A stretch of 64,000 bases of DNA from Clavibacter michiganensis (lineage in GTDB: Bacteria; Actinomycetota; Actinomycetes; Actinomycetales; Microbacteriaceae), in NCBI RefSeq assembly GCF_002151125.1, contig NZ_MDJZ01000017.1, positions 310,001-374,000 of the forward strand, given 5' to 3'. Below, piece by piece: positions 33,761-43,201 of this stretch; the first letter of the stretch is position 1, and each line of letters starts with the position of its first letter. The translations under genes were made by a program, and so were the position numbers. The notes below the pieces were generated by a model. That model did not search any database, was not told the DNA's origin, and worked only from the letters and a program-made list of their open reading frames with translations.

Positions 33761-34066
33761 CTACCAGCTGGACTTCGTGATGCCCGGAAGCTCGCCGCGG
33801 TGGGCCATGTCCCGGAAGCGCACGCGGGAGATGCCGAACTTCGACAGGTTGCCGCGGGGGCGACCGTCGATGCCGTCGCGCTGGCGCACGCGGACGGGCG
33901 AGGCGTCGCGCGGGAGGCGCTGGATGCCGGCGCGGGCCGCCTCGCGGCTCTCGTCGGTGCCGTTCGGGTCCACGAGGGCCTTCTTCAGCTCGAGGCGCTT
34001 CGCGGCGTACCGCTCGACGATGACCTTGCGCTGCTCGTTGCGGGCGATCTTGCTCTTCTTGGCCAT
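33761..34066 (-). CDS. rpsN: 30S ribosomal protein S14, zinc-independent form
   Basis: The 101-residue protein is the long S14 form ([73 protein letters not shown]). It has no Cys, so lacks the CxxC zinc motif. S14 binds the 30S head. It is third in rpmB-rpmG-rpsN, two bases after rpmG. Confidence 0.96.
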   Translation of the reverse strand: MAKKSKIARNEQRKVIVERYAAKRLELKKALVDPNGTDESREAARAGIQRLPRDASPVRVRQRDGIDGRPRGNLSKFGISRVRFRDMAHRGELPGITKSSW

Positions 34067-34068
34067 GG

Positions 34069-34236
34069 TTAGCGCTCCTCGCGGAAGTCGACGTGCTTGC
34101 GGACGACCGGGTCGTACTTCTTCAGCACGAGGCGGTCGGGGTTGTTGCGGCGGTTCTTGCGGGTCACGTACGTGTACCCGGTGCCTGCCGTCGAGCGGAG
34201 CTTGATGATCGGACGGACGTCCTGCTGCTTGGCCAT
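34069..34236 (-). CDS. rpmG: 50S ribosomal protein L33, zinc-independent form
   Basis: The 55-residue protein ([37 protein letters not shown]) is the L33 type without Cys residues. Its ATG overlaps the rpmB stop by one base (TAATG), so it is translationally coupled. Confidence 0.95.
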   Translation of the reverse strand: MAKQQDVRPIIKLRSTAGTGYTYVTRKNRRNNPDRLVLKKYDPVVRKHVDFREER

Positions 34237-34472
34237 TAGATCTTCACCCCACGACCGAGGAGGTCCTTGACGACGGACTCGATGCCGCGGGCGTCGATGA
34301 CCTTGATGCCCTTCGCGGAGAGCGTGAGCTTGACGTTGCGACGCAGCGAGGGGACGTAGTACGTCTTCTTCTGCACGTTGGGGTCGAAGCGGCGCTTGGT
34401 GCGCCGGTGCGAGTGCGAGATGTTGTGTCCGAAGCCGGGGACGGCGCCGGTCACCTGGCAGGTTGCTGCCAT
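34236..34472 (-). CDS. rpmB: 50S ribosomal protein L28
   Basis: The 78-residue protein begins [20 protein letters not shown] and has only one Cys, so it is the form without the CxxC zinc ligand set. It is the first gene of rpmB-rpmG-rpsN. ACGGAGGAAACC precedes the ATG. A perfect 8-bp dyad lies 20-39 nt upstream in the presumed leader. Confidence 0.95.
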   Translation of the reverse strand: MAATCQVTGAVPGFGHNISHSHRRTKRRFDPNVQKKTYYVPSLRRNVKLTLSAKGIKVIDARGIESVVKDLLGRGVKI

Positions 34473-34491
34473 GGTTTCCTCCGTAGGTACC

Positions 34492-34511
34492 GTAGGGCGA
34501 GACCGCCCTAC
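34492..34511 (-). promoter_or_regulatory. dyad in the rpmB leader
   Basis: GTAGGGCG (34492-34499) and CGCCCTAC (34504-34511) are perfect reverse complements with a 4-nt loop. Nearby, CCGTAGG is repeated at 34481-34487 and 34490-34496. It could be a leader hairpin or an operator; it does not resemble the znuA dyad. Confidence 0.5.
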
Positions 34512-34649
34512 CCAAGATTTCTTGTCGGCACGCCGGGACCCCGGATCTCGGTGAGGAGGGGGATCGGCGTACATGCGAGCGGATGAGCCGCTCGGCCAAG
34601 GATCGAGGCTACGCGACGACACGCCCGGCCGCAAGCCGAGGGCCCGGAA

Positions 34650-35093
34650 TCATGCGGATGCGGGGGTGCCCGACGGGCTGACCGCGACCTCGGCCGCCGC
34701 CTCGGCCGCCCGGCGCGTGCACTCGGCGCAGAGGCCGAACACGTCGACCACGTGGCTCGGCGCGGTGAAGCCGTTGCGCGCCGCGACGTCGTGCGCCCAG
34801 GACTCGACCTCGTCGGCCGCGATCTCGACGGTCTTCCCGCAGACGCGGCAGATGAGGTGGTGGTGGTGGCCGCCCGTGGCGCACGTGCGGTACAGCGCCT
34901 CGCCGTCGGGCGACTGCAGCGAGTCGGCGTCGCCCTCGGCGGCGAGGTCGCCGAGCGCGCGGTAGACCGTGGCCAGGCCGATGGGGGATCCCGCGTCGTG
35001 CAGCCGCGCGTGCAGCCGCTGGGCGCTCACGAACTCGGTGGAGGCGTCGAGCGCCTGGCGCACGGCCTCCCGCTGCCACGTGTTCCGCTTCAT
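34650..35093 (-). CDS. zur: Fur-family zinc uptake regulator Zur
   Basis: The 147-residue protein has the Fur winged helix (TWQREAVRQALDASTEFVSAQRLHARL; IGLATVYRALGDLAAEGDADSLQ) and the dimerisation domain with HHHHLICRVCG and CAEC, the two CxxC pairs of the structural zinc site. Location in the znuA-znuC-znuB operon, with its ATG overlapping the znuB stop (ATGA), marks it as Zur rather than Fur. With zinc bound it should repress zinc import. Confidence 0.92.
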   Translation of the reverse strand: MKRNTWQREAVRQALDASTEFVSAQRLHARLHDAGSPIGLATVYRALGDLAAEGDADSLQSPDGEALYRTCATGGHHHHLICRVCGKTVEIAADEVESWAHDVAARNGFTAPSHVVDVFGLCAECTRRAAEAAAEVAVSPSGTPASA

Positions 35094-36016
35094 GCCCGTG
35101 CCCTCCCGGCGGGCGATCCTCCCCGCCCCGCCAGGGTACGCGTCCCGCCCGACGTGCCGCTGCGCGCCCGGAGGGCGTCGACGCCGCGGCAGACCAGGTA
35201 GATCGTGAACGAGATGGTCGTGACGTACGGGCTGATGGGGATGCTGCTGCCGAGCGCGAGCATGATGCCGCCCACGATGCTCGTGAGCGCGAACAGCACG
35301 CTGAGCGACACGACCACGCGCGGCGTCGACGAGACGCGCATCGCGGCGGCCGCGGGCGTGACCAGCAGCGAGAGCACGAGCAGCGCGCCGACGATCTGGA
35401 TGGAGACCGCGGTGCCGAGCCCGAGCAGGATCATGAACACGATGGACAGCGTCCGCACCGGGACGCCGCGGGCGGCGGCCACGTCAGGGTCGACGCTCGC
35501 GAACATCAGCGGCCGCCAGACGACCGCGAGGCCGACGATGACCACGGCGCTGATGGCGACGAGGTAGCCGAGCTGCGGGTTGTCGACCGACACGATCTGC
35601 CCGGTGAGCAGGCCGAACTTGTTGCTCGCGCGGCCGTCGTAGAGCGCGAGGAAGAGGATGCCGAGCCCCAGGCCGAACGGCATGATCACCGCGATGATCG
35701 AGTTGCGGTCCTTCGCCCGGGTGCCGAGCACGCCGATGGCGATCGCGGCGATGAGCGAGCCGACCAGTGAACCGCCGACCACGTTGACCCCGAGCAGCAG
35801 CGCCGCCGCCGCTCCCGCGAACGACAGCTCGCTCACGCCGTGGACGGCGAACGCGAGGTCGCGCGTCATGACGAAGACCCCGATGAGGCCGCCGACGACG
35901 CCGAGCACGGCGCCCGCGATGATGCTGTTCCGCAGCAGCGCGACGAGCGCGCCGTAGTCGGAGAAGTCGAACAGGCGCGACCAGACGTCGCCCGCGTCGG
36001 CGAGCAGGTGGATCAC
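35090..36016 (-). CDS. znuB: zinc/manganese ABC transporter permease
   Basis: The 308-residue ABC-3 family permease has eight or nine hydrophobic helices (GVVGGLIGVFVMTRDLAFAVHGVSELSFAGAAAALLLGVN is the conserved region; SIVFMILLGLGTAVSIQIVGALLV follows). Its start overlaps the znuC stop and its stop overlaps zur. It forms the membrane channel for zinc import. Confidence 0.92.
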   Translation of the reverse strand: MIHLLADAGDVWSRLFDFSDYGALVALLRNSIIAGAVLGVVGGLIGVFVMTRDLAFAVHGVSELSFAGAAAALLLGVNVVGGSLVGSLIAAIAIGVLGTRAKDRNSIIAVIMPFGLGLGILFLALYDGRASNKFGLLTGQIVSVDNPQLGYLVAISAVVIVGLAVVWRPLMFASVDPDVAAARGVPVRTLSIVFMILLGLGTAVSIQIVGALLVLSLLVTPAAAAMRVSSTPRVVVSLSVLFALTSIVGGIMLALGSSIPISPYVTTISFTIYLVCRGVDALRARSGTSGGTRTLAGRGGSPAGRARA

Positions 36017-36906
36017 GCGGCCCTCCCGTCGGAGGAGGAGGAGGACGAGGAGGCACTGGCGCCGTGCACGCCGTGCGGCCCGTGGTCGCCGTGCTCGTCG
36101 TGCTCCTCGTCGTCATGCGAGTGGTGGCCGTGCGGGTCGTCGGTGGCGCCGACCACGACGACGCGGCCGCGCACCCGCACCACGTCGACGGGCGTGCCGT
36201 AGAGCGAGCTCAGCACCTCGGAGTCGAGGACCTCGTCGGGCGTCCCGATGCGGAAGCGCCCGCCCACGAGGTAGAGCACGCGGTCGACCATGTCGAGCAC
36301 GGGGTTGACGTCGTGGGTGACGAACACGACCGCGGCGTCGGTCTCCCGGCGGTGCCGGTCGATGAGCTCGCTGACCACGCGCTGGTGGCCGAGGTCGAGG
36401 CTGAGGAGCGGCTCGTCGCAGAGGAGGAGCCGCGGATCCGACGCCAGGGCCTGGGCCACGCGCAGCCGCTGCTGCTCGCCGCCGGAGAGCGTGGCGACCG
36501 GGGCGTCCGCGTAGGCGGTGGCGCCGACCGCGGCGAGCAGCTCGTCGACCCGGGCCCGCTCGGCCCGCCGGCCGACCGGCAGCCCCCAGCGGTGGCCGGT
36601 GACGCCGAAGCCGACGAGGTCGCGCGCCCGCACGGGCGTGGCCGCGGTGATGAGCTTCTGCTGCGGGATGTAGCCGATGCGCCGCGCACCGCGGCGCACC
36701 GGCTCGTCGAGGAAGCGCATCTCCCCCGACGTGAGGCGCTGGGCGCCGAGGACGGACTTCAGGAAGCTGGTCTTGCCGGATCCGTTCGGGCCGAGCACCG
36801 CGACGAACTCGCCGGGCGCCACGTCGAGGTCGAGTCCGCTCCACAGGGTGCGAGCGCCGAACGCGAGCGTCGCGTCCCGCAGGCTCAGGACGGGTGCGCC
36901 GGTCAC
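36013..36906 (-). CDS. znuC: zinc ABC transporter ATPase with His-rich tail
   Basis: The 297-residue ATPase has Walker A LGPNGSGKTS, signature LSGGEQQRLRVAQAL, Walker B LLLCDEPLLSLDL and switch His in VTHDVNPVLDM. The last about 40 residues are rich in His, Asp and Glu (DPHGHHSHDDEEHDEHGDH) then Ser, a metal-binding tail seen in some ZnuC proteins. The GTG start at 36906 overlaps the znuA stop (GTGA); the open frame extends 16 codons further but coupling favours this start. Confidence 0.9.
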   Translation of the reverse strand: MTGAPVLSLRDATLAFGARTLWSGLDLDVAPGEFVAVLGPNGSGKTSFLKSVLGAQRLTSGEMRFLDEPVRRGARRIGYIPQQKLITAATPVRARDLVGFGVTGHRWGLPVGRRAERARVDELLAAVGATAYADAPVATLSGGEQQRLRVAQALASDPRLLLCDEPLLSLDLGHQRVVSELIDRHRRETDAAVVFVTHDVNPVLDMVDRVLYLVGGRFRIGTPDEVLDSEVLSSLYGTPVDVVRVRGRVVVVGATDDPHGHHSHDDEEHDEHGDHGPHGVHGASASSSSSSSDGRAA

Positions 36907-37856
36907 GATCCCCGGATCGCGGAGGCCACGGCGTCGACGTTGGCGGTCATCCACTCAACGTACCCGCTGCCCGCGGGCAGGTCGGCGGGCAGGGTCTCCG
37001 TGACGGGCACGACCGGGACGCCGGCGGCGTTCGCGGCGGCGACCACCTGGTCGGTCGTGGCGCCCGTGGTCTGCGCGTTGTAGACGAGCGCGGCGACCTG
37101 CTTCTCCGAGAAGAGCGCGAGGGTCTCCTTCAGCACGTCGGCGGGCACGTCGGTGCCCTCCTCGATCGCCTCGCTGAACTCGTCCGGCGTGCGGTTCTCG
37201 AGGCCCATGGCGGTCGTGAGGTAGAGCGGCACGGGCTCGGTGATGGCGACGCCCTTGCCGGTGGCCGACGCCTTCGCGTCCGCCTCGGCCGACGCGATGC
37301 CGTCGAGCTTCGCGGTGAAGGCCTGCTCGTTGGCCTCGAACGTCGCGGAGCCGTCGGCGTCGGCCGTGGAGAACGCCTGCTCGATCTGCTCGGCGAGCTT
37401 CTTCATCGTGGGCACGTCGTACCAGACGTGCTCGTTGAACTCGCCCTCGGCGGGCTCCTGATCGTAGCCGGAGATGTCGGCCGCGTTGAGGAGGACCGGG
37501 GTCTGCCCGCCCGGGAGGGCGTCGATCATCGTGTCGACGAAGTCGTCGTAGCCGCCGCCGTTCTGGATCACGACGTCGGCCGTGGAGAGCGCCAGCTGAT
37601 CGCGCGAGGTGGCCTGGTACTCGTGCGGGTCCTTGTCGGGGCTGTCGATGATCGACGTCACCTTCACGTCGTCGCCGCCGATCTGCTTGGCGATGTCGCC
37701 GTAGACGTCGGTCGAGGCGACGACCTCGAGCGTGCCGCCCGCGGTCGAGGATGCCGACGCGTCGTCGGAGGAGGAGCCGGATCCGGAGGCGCAGCCCGCG
37801 AGCGGGACGGCGAGGAGCGAGACGGCGAGCAGGGCGGTGAGGGGGCGACGGTTCAT
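36903..37856 (-). CDS. znuA: zinc-binding lipoprotein (ZnuA-like)
   Basis: The 317-residue cluster A-I binding protein has a signal peptide with lipobox LAGC (residues 18-21) and metal ligands in DKDPHEYQAT and NEHVWYDVPTM, with a later ligand region around LVYNAQTTG. It captures extracellular zinc for ZnuBC. The start at 37856 is fixed by the signal peptide. A TGATA/TATCA dyad lies 20 nt upstream, the likely Zur operator of the znuACB-zur operon. Confidence 0.92.
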   Translation of the reverse strand: MNRRPLTALLAVSLLAVPLAGCASGSGSSSDDASASSTAGGTLEVVASTDVYGDIAKQIGGDDVKVTSIIDSPDKDPHEYQATSRDQLALSTADVVIQNGGGYDDFVDTMIDALPGGQTPVLLNAADISGYDQEPAEGEFNEHVWYDVPTMKKLAEQIEQAFSTADADGSATFEANEQAFTAKLDGIASAEADAKASATGKGVAITEPVPLYLTTAMGLENRTPDEFSEAIEEGTDVPADVLKETLALFSEKQVAALVYNAQTTGATTDQVVAAANAAGVPVVPVTETLPADLPAGSGYVEWMTANVDAVASAIRGS

Positions 37857-37875
37857 GGATCCGACGATACGGTAT

Positions 37876-37890
37876 TGATAACCGGTATCA
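37876..37890 (-). promoter_or_regulatory. probable Zur operator
   Basis: TGATAACCGGTATCA is a near-perfect dyad (TGATA...TATCA arms) embedded in further GATAC/GTAT repeats. It lies 20 nt upstream of znuA, first gene of the zinc operon that also encodes Zur. Actinobacterial Zur sites have TGA...TCA ends, which fits. Confidence 0.7.
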
Positions 37891-37929
37891 GGACCACGAC
37901 GCCCCCGCTGTGGAGTCGCGGCACGCGCC

Positions 37930-39324
37930 TCACTCGAGGAGCAGCGCCGGCTCCTCGATGATGCTCGCGACGTCCGCCAGGAAGCGGCTCGCGACATCGC
38001 CGTCCACCACGCGGTGGTCGAAGCTCGCGCCGATGGTCGTGACGTAGCGCGGGCGCACCTCGCCGTCGACGACCCACGGCTTCTGCTTGATCGTGCCGAG
38101 CGCGACGATCGCGACCTCGCCCGGGTTGAGGATCGGCGTGCCGGTGTCCATGCCGAAGACGCCGATGTTGGTGATGGTGATGGTGCCCTGGCTCATGTCG
38201 GCCGGGCTCGTCTTGCCGTCGCGGGCCGTGAGCGTCAGCTGCTCGAGCGCGCGGGCGAGCTCCAGCAGCGACATCGCCTGCGCCTCCTTGACGTTCGGCA
38301 CCACGAGGCCGCGGGGGGTCGCGGCGGCGACGCCGAGGTTCACGTAGTGGCGGACGATGATCTCCTGGTCGGTCCACGAGGAGTTGACCGTGGGGTTCCG
38401 GCGGACGGCCCAGATCATCGCCTTCGCCATGATGAGCAACGGCGAGACCTTCACGCCCGCGAAGTCGGTGGACGCCTTGAGGCGCTTGACGAACTCCATC
38501 GTGCGGGTCGCGTCGACGTCGACGAACAGGCTCACGTGCGGCGCCTGGAACGCGCTCTGCACCATGGCCGCCGCGATGACCTTGCGGACGCCCTTGACGG
38601 GGATCCGCTCCTCGCGCGAGTCCGGCCACTCGGGCGTCTCGATGTTCTTGAACACGCTCGCCTGCTGCGCGGTGCGGATGACGTCCTCGCGCGTGATCTC
38701 GCCGACGAGCCCGGTGGCCTCGACCTCCGCCAGGTCGACCTCGAGGTCCTTCGCGAGCTTGCGGATGGGGGGCTTCGCGATGATCGGCGCGGCGGATGCG
38801 GCCGGGACGGAGGCGGGGCGGGGGGCGCGGGCCGCCGGGGCTCCGGCCTGCGCGCCCGGACGGGCGGCGTGAGCGGCGTCGCCCGGCTCCGCGCGGCGAC
38901 GGCGGCTGGCGACCTTGCCGACCGTGCCGTAGCCCACGAGGACGGCGCCGGACGTCTCCTCGGCGGCGGGCGCGGGCGGCGCGACGGGCTCGCGGTTCTC
39001 GATGGCCGTGTCGTCCTCGATCACCGTCTCGCCGGGCAGCGCCATCTGGGCGGGCGTCTCGGCGGGCGCGGACAGGCTCGGCGAGCCCTGCGCGATCGCG
39101 ATGATGGGCGTGCCCACCTCGACCGTCTGACCCTCCTGCACGAGCAGCCCCGAGACGGTGCCCTCGAACGGGCTCGGCAGCTCCACGAGCGACTTCGCGG
39201 TCTCGATCTCGACGATCACCTGGTTGAGCGCCACCTGGTCGCCCGGCTGCACGCGCCACGAGACGATCTCGGCGTCGATGAGGCCCTCGCCCACGTCGGG
39301 CAGGGTGAACTCGGAATCAGCCAT
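37930..39324 (-). CDS. bkdC: dihydrolipoamide acyltransferase (E2) of a 2-oxoacid dehydrogenase
   Basis: The 464-residue E2 has an N-terminal lipoyl domain with the modified lysine in [11 protein letters not shown], an Ala/Pro linker, a peripheral-subunit-binding domain ([31 protein letters not shown]) and the catalytic domain ending with [16 protein letters not shown] (active-site His). It follows E1-alpha and E1-beta in the same direction. The order matches the actinobacterial bkdABC/pdhABC locus used for branched-chain 2-oxoacids. Substrate preference cannot be read from sequence. Confidence 0.92.
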   Translation of the reverse strand: MADSEFTLPDVGEGLIDAEIVSWRVQPGDQVALNQVIVEIETAKSLVELPSPFEGTVSGLLVQEGQTVEVGTPIIAIAQGSPSLSAPAETPAQMALPGETVIEDDTAIENREPVAPPAPAAEETSGAVLVGYGTVGKVASRRRRAEPGDAAHAARPGAQAGAPAARAPRPASVPAASAAPIIAKPPIRKLAKDLEVDLAEVEATGLVGEITREDVIRTAQQASVFKNIETPEWPDSREERIPVKGVRKVIAAAMVQSAFQAPHVSLFVDVDATRTMEFVKRLKASTDFAGVKVSPLLIMAKAMIWAVRRNPTVNSSWTDQEIIVRHYVNLGVAAATPRGLVVPNVKEAQAMSLLELARALEQLTLTARDGKTSPADMSQGTITITNIGVFGMDTGTPILNPGEVAIVALGTIKQKPWVVDGEVRPRYVTTIGASFDHRVVDGDVASRFLADVASIIEEPALLLE

Positions 39325-39365
39325 CGTGCGGTCCTCTTCTCCGTGCCGCTCAGGCGGCGGGGCGT

Positions 39366-40421
39366 CTAGTAGGCGAGCGAGCGGTCGACGGCCTCGAGGA
39401 TGCGGTCGGCATCCGGGAGGTACAGCGTCTCGAGCTTCGCGGGCGGGAACGGGGCGTCGAAGCCGGAGACGCGGATCACCGGCGCCTCGAGCGAGTAGAA
39501 CGCGCGCTCCGTGACGGTGGCCGCGATCTCCGAGCCGACCGACACGTGGCCGGGCGCCTCCTGCGCGACGACGAGCCGGCCGGTGCGCTGCACCGACTCG
39601 AGGATGGGGCCGTAGTCGACGGGCGACAGCGAGCGCAGGTCGACGACCTCGACGCTCGTGCCCTCCTCGGCGGCGAGCTCGGCCGCCTGCAGCAGCATCG
39701 CGACCATGGCGCCGTGACCGACGAGCGTCACGTCGGTGCCGGAGCGGACGACGCGGCTCTCGTGCAGGCCGATGCCGGGCGCCGAGAGGTCGACCTCGCC
39801 CTTCGGCCGGTAGCGCGCCTTGGGCTCGAAGAACATGACCGGGTCGTCGCTCCGGATGGCCTCCTGGATCATCCAGTAGGCGTCGTGCGGCGTGCTCGGG
39901 CTGACGACGCGGAGGCCAGGGGTGTGCGCGAAGTACGCCTCGGGGCTCTCCTGGTGGTGCTCGATGGCGCCGATGTGGCCGCCGTAGGGCACGCGGATCA
40001 CGACGGGCATGCGCACGGCGCCCTCGTGCCGGTTGGTGATCTTGGCGAGCTGGCTCGTGATCTGGTCGAAGGCCGGGTAGATGAAGCCGTCGAACTGGAT
40101 CTCGCACACGGGGCGGTAGCCGCGCATCGCGAGGCCGATGGCCGTGCCGACGATGCCGGACTCGGCGAGCGGGGTGTCGATGACGCGGCGGTCGCCGAAG
40201 TCGCGCTGCAGGTGCTCCGTGATGCGGAAGACGCCGCCGAGCGGGCCGATGTCCTCGCCCATGAGGAGCACCTTGTCGTCGTCCTCCAGGGCCTTCCGGA
40301 GACCGGCGTTGAGGGCCTTCGCCATGGGCATGCTCTCGATGCCGGCGGGGGCGCCCGTCCTCGTCGTCGCGGCGTCGTCGGATCCGGCGGGGGTGGCCGC
40401 GCGGTCGATGGTGTCGGTCAT
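39366..40421 (-). CDS. bkdB: 2-oxoacid dehydrogenase E1 component, beta subunit
   Basis: The 351-residue protein contains [58 protein letters not shown] and [22 protein letters not shown]. These are features of the E1-beta subunit, which pairs with E1-alpha to bind thiamine diphosphate. A variable N-terminal segment of about 30 residues precedes the conserved part. Its ATG overlaps the E1-alpha TGA (ATGA). Confidence 0.92.
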   Translation of the reverse strand: MTDTIDRAATPAGSDDAATTRTGAPAGIESMPMAKALNAGLRKALEDDDKVLLMGEDIGPLGGVFRITEHLQRDFGDRRVIDTPLAESGIVGTAIGLAMRGYRPVCEIQFDGFIYPAFDQITSQLAKITNRHEGAVRMPVVIRVPYGGHIGAIEHHQESPEAYFAHTPGLRVVSPSTPHDAYWMIQEAIRSDDPVMFFEPKARYRPKGEVDLSAPGIGLHESRVVRSGTDVTLVGHGAMVAMLLQAAELAAEEGTSVEVVDLRSLSPVDYGPILESVQRTGRLVVAQEAPGHVSVGSEIAATVTERAFYSLEAPVIRVSGFDAPFPPAKLETLYLPDADRILEAVDRSLAY

Positions 40422-41530
40422 CGGTTCCCTCCCAGGGAGGCCTCGTAGCGCTCGAGCCACTCGCGCTGCTCCGTCGTGACGGGATGCGGATCCGAGTAGA
40501 CGTGGTCGAAGATGCCGGGCAGCGCGGGGCTCGTCAGCTCGATGGTGCGGCGGCGGACGTCGGCGGCGAGGTCCTTGGCCTCCTCGTCGATGCCGTCGAA
40601 GAGCGACTGCGGCGCGCCCTGCTTCCGGAGGTACGCCTCGAGCCGGGCGATCGGGTCCTTCGCGACCCAGCCCTGCAGCTCGTCGTCGGTGCGGTACTTC
40701 GTGGGGTCGTCGCTCGAGGTGTGCGCGCCGACGCGGTAGGTGAGCGCCTCGATGAAGGAGGGGCCGCCGCCGTTCCGCGCGTCGTCGAGGTGCTTGGCCG
40801 TCACGGCGTAGCTCGCGAACACGTCGTTGCCGTCCACCTGCGTGCTGGGCACGCCGAAGCCGCGCGAGCGGAGGTAGAGGGGCGTGCGCGACTGCGTCGA
40901 GACGGGGACCGAGATCGCCCAGTGGTTGTTCTGGAGGAAGAAGACCTGCGGGGTCTGGAAGCTCGCGGCGAAGACGAACGCCTCGCTCACGTCGCCCTGG
41001 CTGGTGGCGCCGTCGCCGTAGTAGGCGATGACCGCGGTGTCGCGATCGGGATCGCCGGTCGCGACGTCGCCGTCGAACGCGACGCCCATGGCGTAGCCCG
41101 TGGCGTGCAGCGCCTGCGAGCCGATGACCAGCGTGTAGAGGTGGAAGTTGGCCGCGGCCGGATCCCAGCCGCCGTGCGTGACGCCGCGCATGAGGCGCAC
41201 GATGTCGACCGGGTCGACGCCGCGGATGAGCGCGACGCCGTGCTCGCGGTAGGCGGGGAACACGTGGTCCTGCGGGCGGGTGGCCCGACCGGATCCGACC
41301 TGCGCCGCCTCCTGCCCGGTGCTCGGCGCCCAGAGGCCGAGGTGTCCCTGGCGCTGGAGGTTGGTGGCCTCGAGGTCGAACGCCCGCGTGAGGCGCATGT
41401 CGCGGAGGAAGCCGCTGTGGTCGTCCTCCGTGAGTCGCTCGAAGTACGGGAGGAACTCCTCGGCGGAGTCGCTCGGTGCGAGCTCGCCCGCGGGGGTCAG
41501 GAGCTGGACCGTCACATCGCTTTCCGGCAT
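40418..41530 (-). CDS. bkdA: 2-oxoacid dehydrogenase E1 component, alpha subunit
   Basis: The E1-alpha subunit has the thiamine-diphosphate motif [14 protein letters not shown] through QNNHWAIS. The phosphorylation-loop-like region [16 protein letters not shown] and the opening [23 protein letters not shown] are typical. Two ATGs are adjacent (41533, 41530); the TAGGTT hexamer lies exactly six bases before the second, which fits this genome's leaderless pattern, so I use 41530. The hexamer's TAG is also the hisC stop codon. Co-transcribed with E1-beta and E2. Confidence 0.92.
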   Translation of the reverse strand: MPESDVTVQLLTPAGELAPSDSAEEFLPYFERLTEDDHSGFLRDMRLTRAFDLEATNLQRQGHLGLWAPSTGQEAAQVGSGRATRPQDHVFPAYREHGVALIRGVDPVDIVRLMRGVTHGGWDPAAANFHLYTLVIGSQALHATGYAMGVAFDGDVATGDPDRDTAVIAYYGDGATSQGDVSEAFVFAASFQTPQVFFLQNNHWAISVPVSTQSRTPLYLRSRGFGVPSTQVDGNDVFASYAVTAKHLDDARNGGGPSFIEALTYRVGAHTSSDDPTKYRTDDELQGWVAKDPIARLEAYLRKQGAPQSLFDGIDEEAKDLAADVRRRTIELTSPALPGIFDHVYSDPHPVTTEQREWLERYEASLGGNR

Positions 41531-41539
41531 CATCCCAAC

Positions 41540-42727
41540 CTACCGGCGCGCCGGGTGGCCCTCCGGCAGGCCCCGGACAATTCCCGCCGACGCGTTCAGT
41601 AGCTTCCGGACAGAGGCGGGCTCGCCGATCGTGACGCGGATCCCCTCGGACCCGAACGCCCGCACCACGAGCCCGACGGCCGCGAGCTGCGCCTCCACCT
41701 CCGCCGTCTCGGCGCCCGTCGCCAACCAGACGAAGTTGCCGTGCGGTCGTGGGACCGCCCAGCCCTGCTCGGTGAGCGCGCGCCAGGCCTCGTCGCGGTC
41801 CCGCGCGAGCACGGCCACCCGGTCCAGGAGCTCGTCCTCGTGCTCGAGCGACGCGAGCGCCGCGTGCTGGGCGTGGCCCGTGACCGAGAGCGGGATGGCG
41901 GCGGAGCGGGCGGCGTCGAGGATGCGCGGGTGGCCCACGGCGTAGCCGATGCGCAGCCCCGCGAGGCCGTAGGCCTTCGAGAAGGTGCGGAGGACGACGA
42001 GGTTCGGGTGGTCGGCCAGCAGGCGCATGCCGTCGAGGGCATGCTCCGGGTCGACGAACTCGCCGTAGGCCTCGTCGAGGAGCACGAGCACGTCGCGAGG
42101 GACGGCCGCGAGCAGGCGCTCGAGGTCGGCCTGGCTCACCAGCGTGCCCGTGGGGTTGTTCGGCGTGCAGACGATGACGACGCGCGTGCGGTCCGTGAGG
42201 GCCCGGATCATGCCGTCGACGTCGTGCGAGTGGTCCGGCAGGTTCGGGACGGGGACGCCCGTGGCCCCGGCGACCGTGATGAGCGTGGGGTAGGCCTCGA
42301 AGGAGCGCCAGGCGTGGAGGACCTCGTCGCCCGGACCCGCGGCTGCCGTGATGAGCTGCGAGAGGATCGCCACGGATCCGGCCCCCGCGTGCACGTGGTC
42401 GACCGTGACGCCGAAGCGCTCGGCGAGCGCCGTGCGCAGCAGGGTCGCGCCGGCGTCGGGATAGCGGTTCACGTCGCGCACCTGGTCGATGCGCGCGAGC
42501 ACCGAGGGCAGCGGGTCGAAGGGGTTCTCGTTGCTCGAGAGCTTGAAGTCGTCCTCGCCGGCGGGCTTGCCCTGGCGGTAGGCGATCATGGCTGCGATGG
42601 CGGGACGGAGACGCACGGGGGCAGCGGCGTCGAGGCTCGCGTCGGCCGAGGCGGGGGCGGGCGCGGTCGCGGGCGCGGGGATCGCGGGGGCGGTGGGCGG
42701 CGCCGTCTGCGCGGGTTCGGGGGTCAC
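41540..42727 (-). CDS. hisC: histidinol-phosphate aminotransferase-like enzyme
   Basis: The 395-residue PLP enzyme of fold type I has [47 protein letters not shown], a Schiff-base lysine in [16 protein letters not shown], and [14 protein letters not shown]. It could make histidinol phosphate or act on aromatic amino acids (PatA-like); the absence of other his genes here leaves this open. A Pro/Ala-rich stretch of about 35 residues precedes the conserved part. The GTG start follows TAGAAT by six bases, so the mRNA is probably leaderless. Confidence 0.88.
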   Translation of the reverse strand: MTPEPAQTAPPTAPAIPAPATAPAPASADASLDAAAPVRLRPAIAAMIAYRQGKPAGEDDFKLSSNENPFDPLPSVLARIDQVRDVNRYPDAGATLLRTALAERFGVTVDHVHAGAGSVAILSQLITAAAGPGDEVLHAWRSFEAYPTLITVAGATGVPVPNLPDHSHDVDGMIRALTDRTRVVIVCTPNNPTGTLVSQADLERLLAAVPRDVLVLLDEAYGEFVDPEHALDGMRLLADHPNLVVLRTFSKAYGLAGLRIGYAVGHPRILDAARSAAIPLSVTGHAQHAALASLEHEDELLDRVAVLARDRDEAWRALTEQGWAVPRPHGNFVWLATGAETAEVEAQLAAVGLVVRAFGSEGIRVTIGEPASVRKLLNASAGIVRGLPEGHPARR

Positions 42728-42797
42728 CGGGCGATTCTACGGTCGGGTCGCCGCCGCGCCCATGGCCAGCCGGGGTGGCGTCTGCGAGGATCGCAGC

Positions 42798-43193
42798 ATG
42801 CCCCGATTCCTCGTCCGCGTGGTCGTCAACGCCGTCGCGCTCTGGCTCACCACGCTCATCGTCTCCGGCACCATCGTGACCGCCTACGAACCGGGCGACA
42901 CCACGGCCACCGTGCTCACCTACCTGCTGCTCGGCGCGATCTTCGGCGTCGTGAACGGCGTGATCGGCACGGCCATCCGGATCGTGGCGTTCCCCCTCTA
43001 CATCCTCACGCTGGGTCTCATCGCGCTCATCGTCAACGGCCTGCTGTTCCTCCTGGTGGGCGCGATCTCCGACGCGCTCGGCTTCGGCCTCACGGTCGAG
43101 GGCTTCTGGTGGGGCGTCCTGGGGGCCCTGCTCATGGCGCTGTTCAGCTGGCTCGTGGGGCTCGTGCTCCGACCGGTGACCGCGAGGGGCTGA
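42798..43193 (+). CDS. phage-holin-family (PF04020-like) membrane protein
   Basis: The 131-residue protein has four hydrophobic helices (VVVNAVALWLTTLIVSG; AIFGVVNGVIGTAIRIVAFPLYILTLGLIALIVNGLLFLLVGAI; a final one) typical of the small Phage_holin_4_2-type family found in many bacteria, not tied to prophage. GAGGAT stands six bases before the ATG. It is divergent from hisC across 70 nt. Confidence 0.88.
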   Translation: MPRFLVRVVVNAVALWLTTLIVSGTIVTAYEPGDTTATVLTYLLLGAIFGVVNGVIGTAIRIVAFPLYILTLGLIALIVNGLLFLLVGAISDALGFGLTVEGFWWGVLGALLMALFSWLVGLVLRPVTARG

Positions 43194-43201
43194 CCCGCGC
43201 G

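Noticed and set aside
42798-43193. Prophage remnant suggested by the holin-like family name
   Set aside because: This four-helix family is common in non-phage contexts and no other phage genes are nearby.
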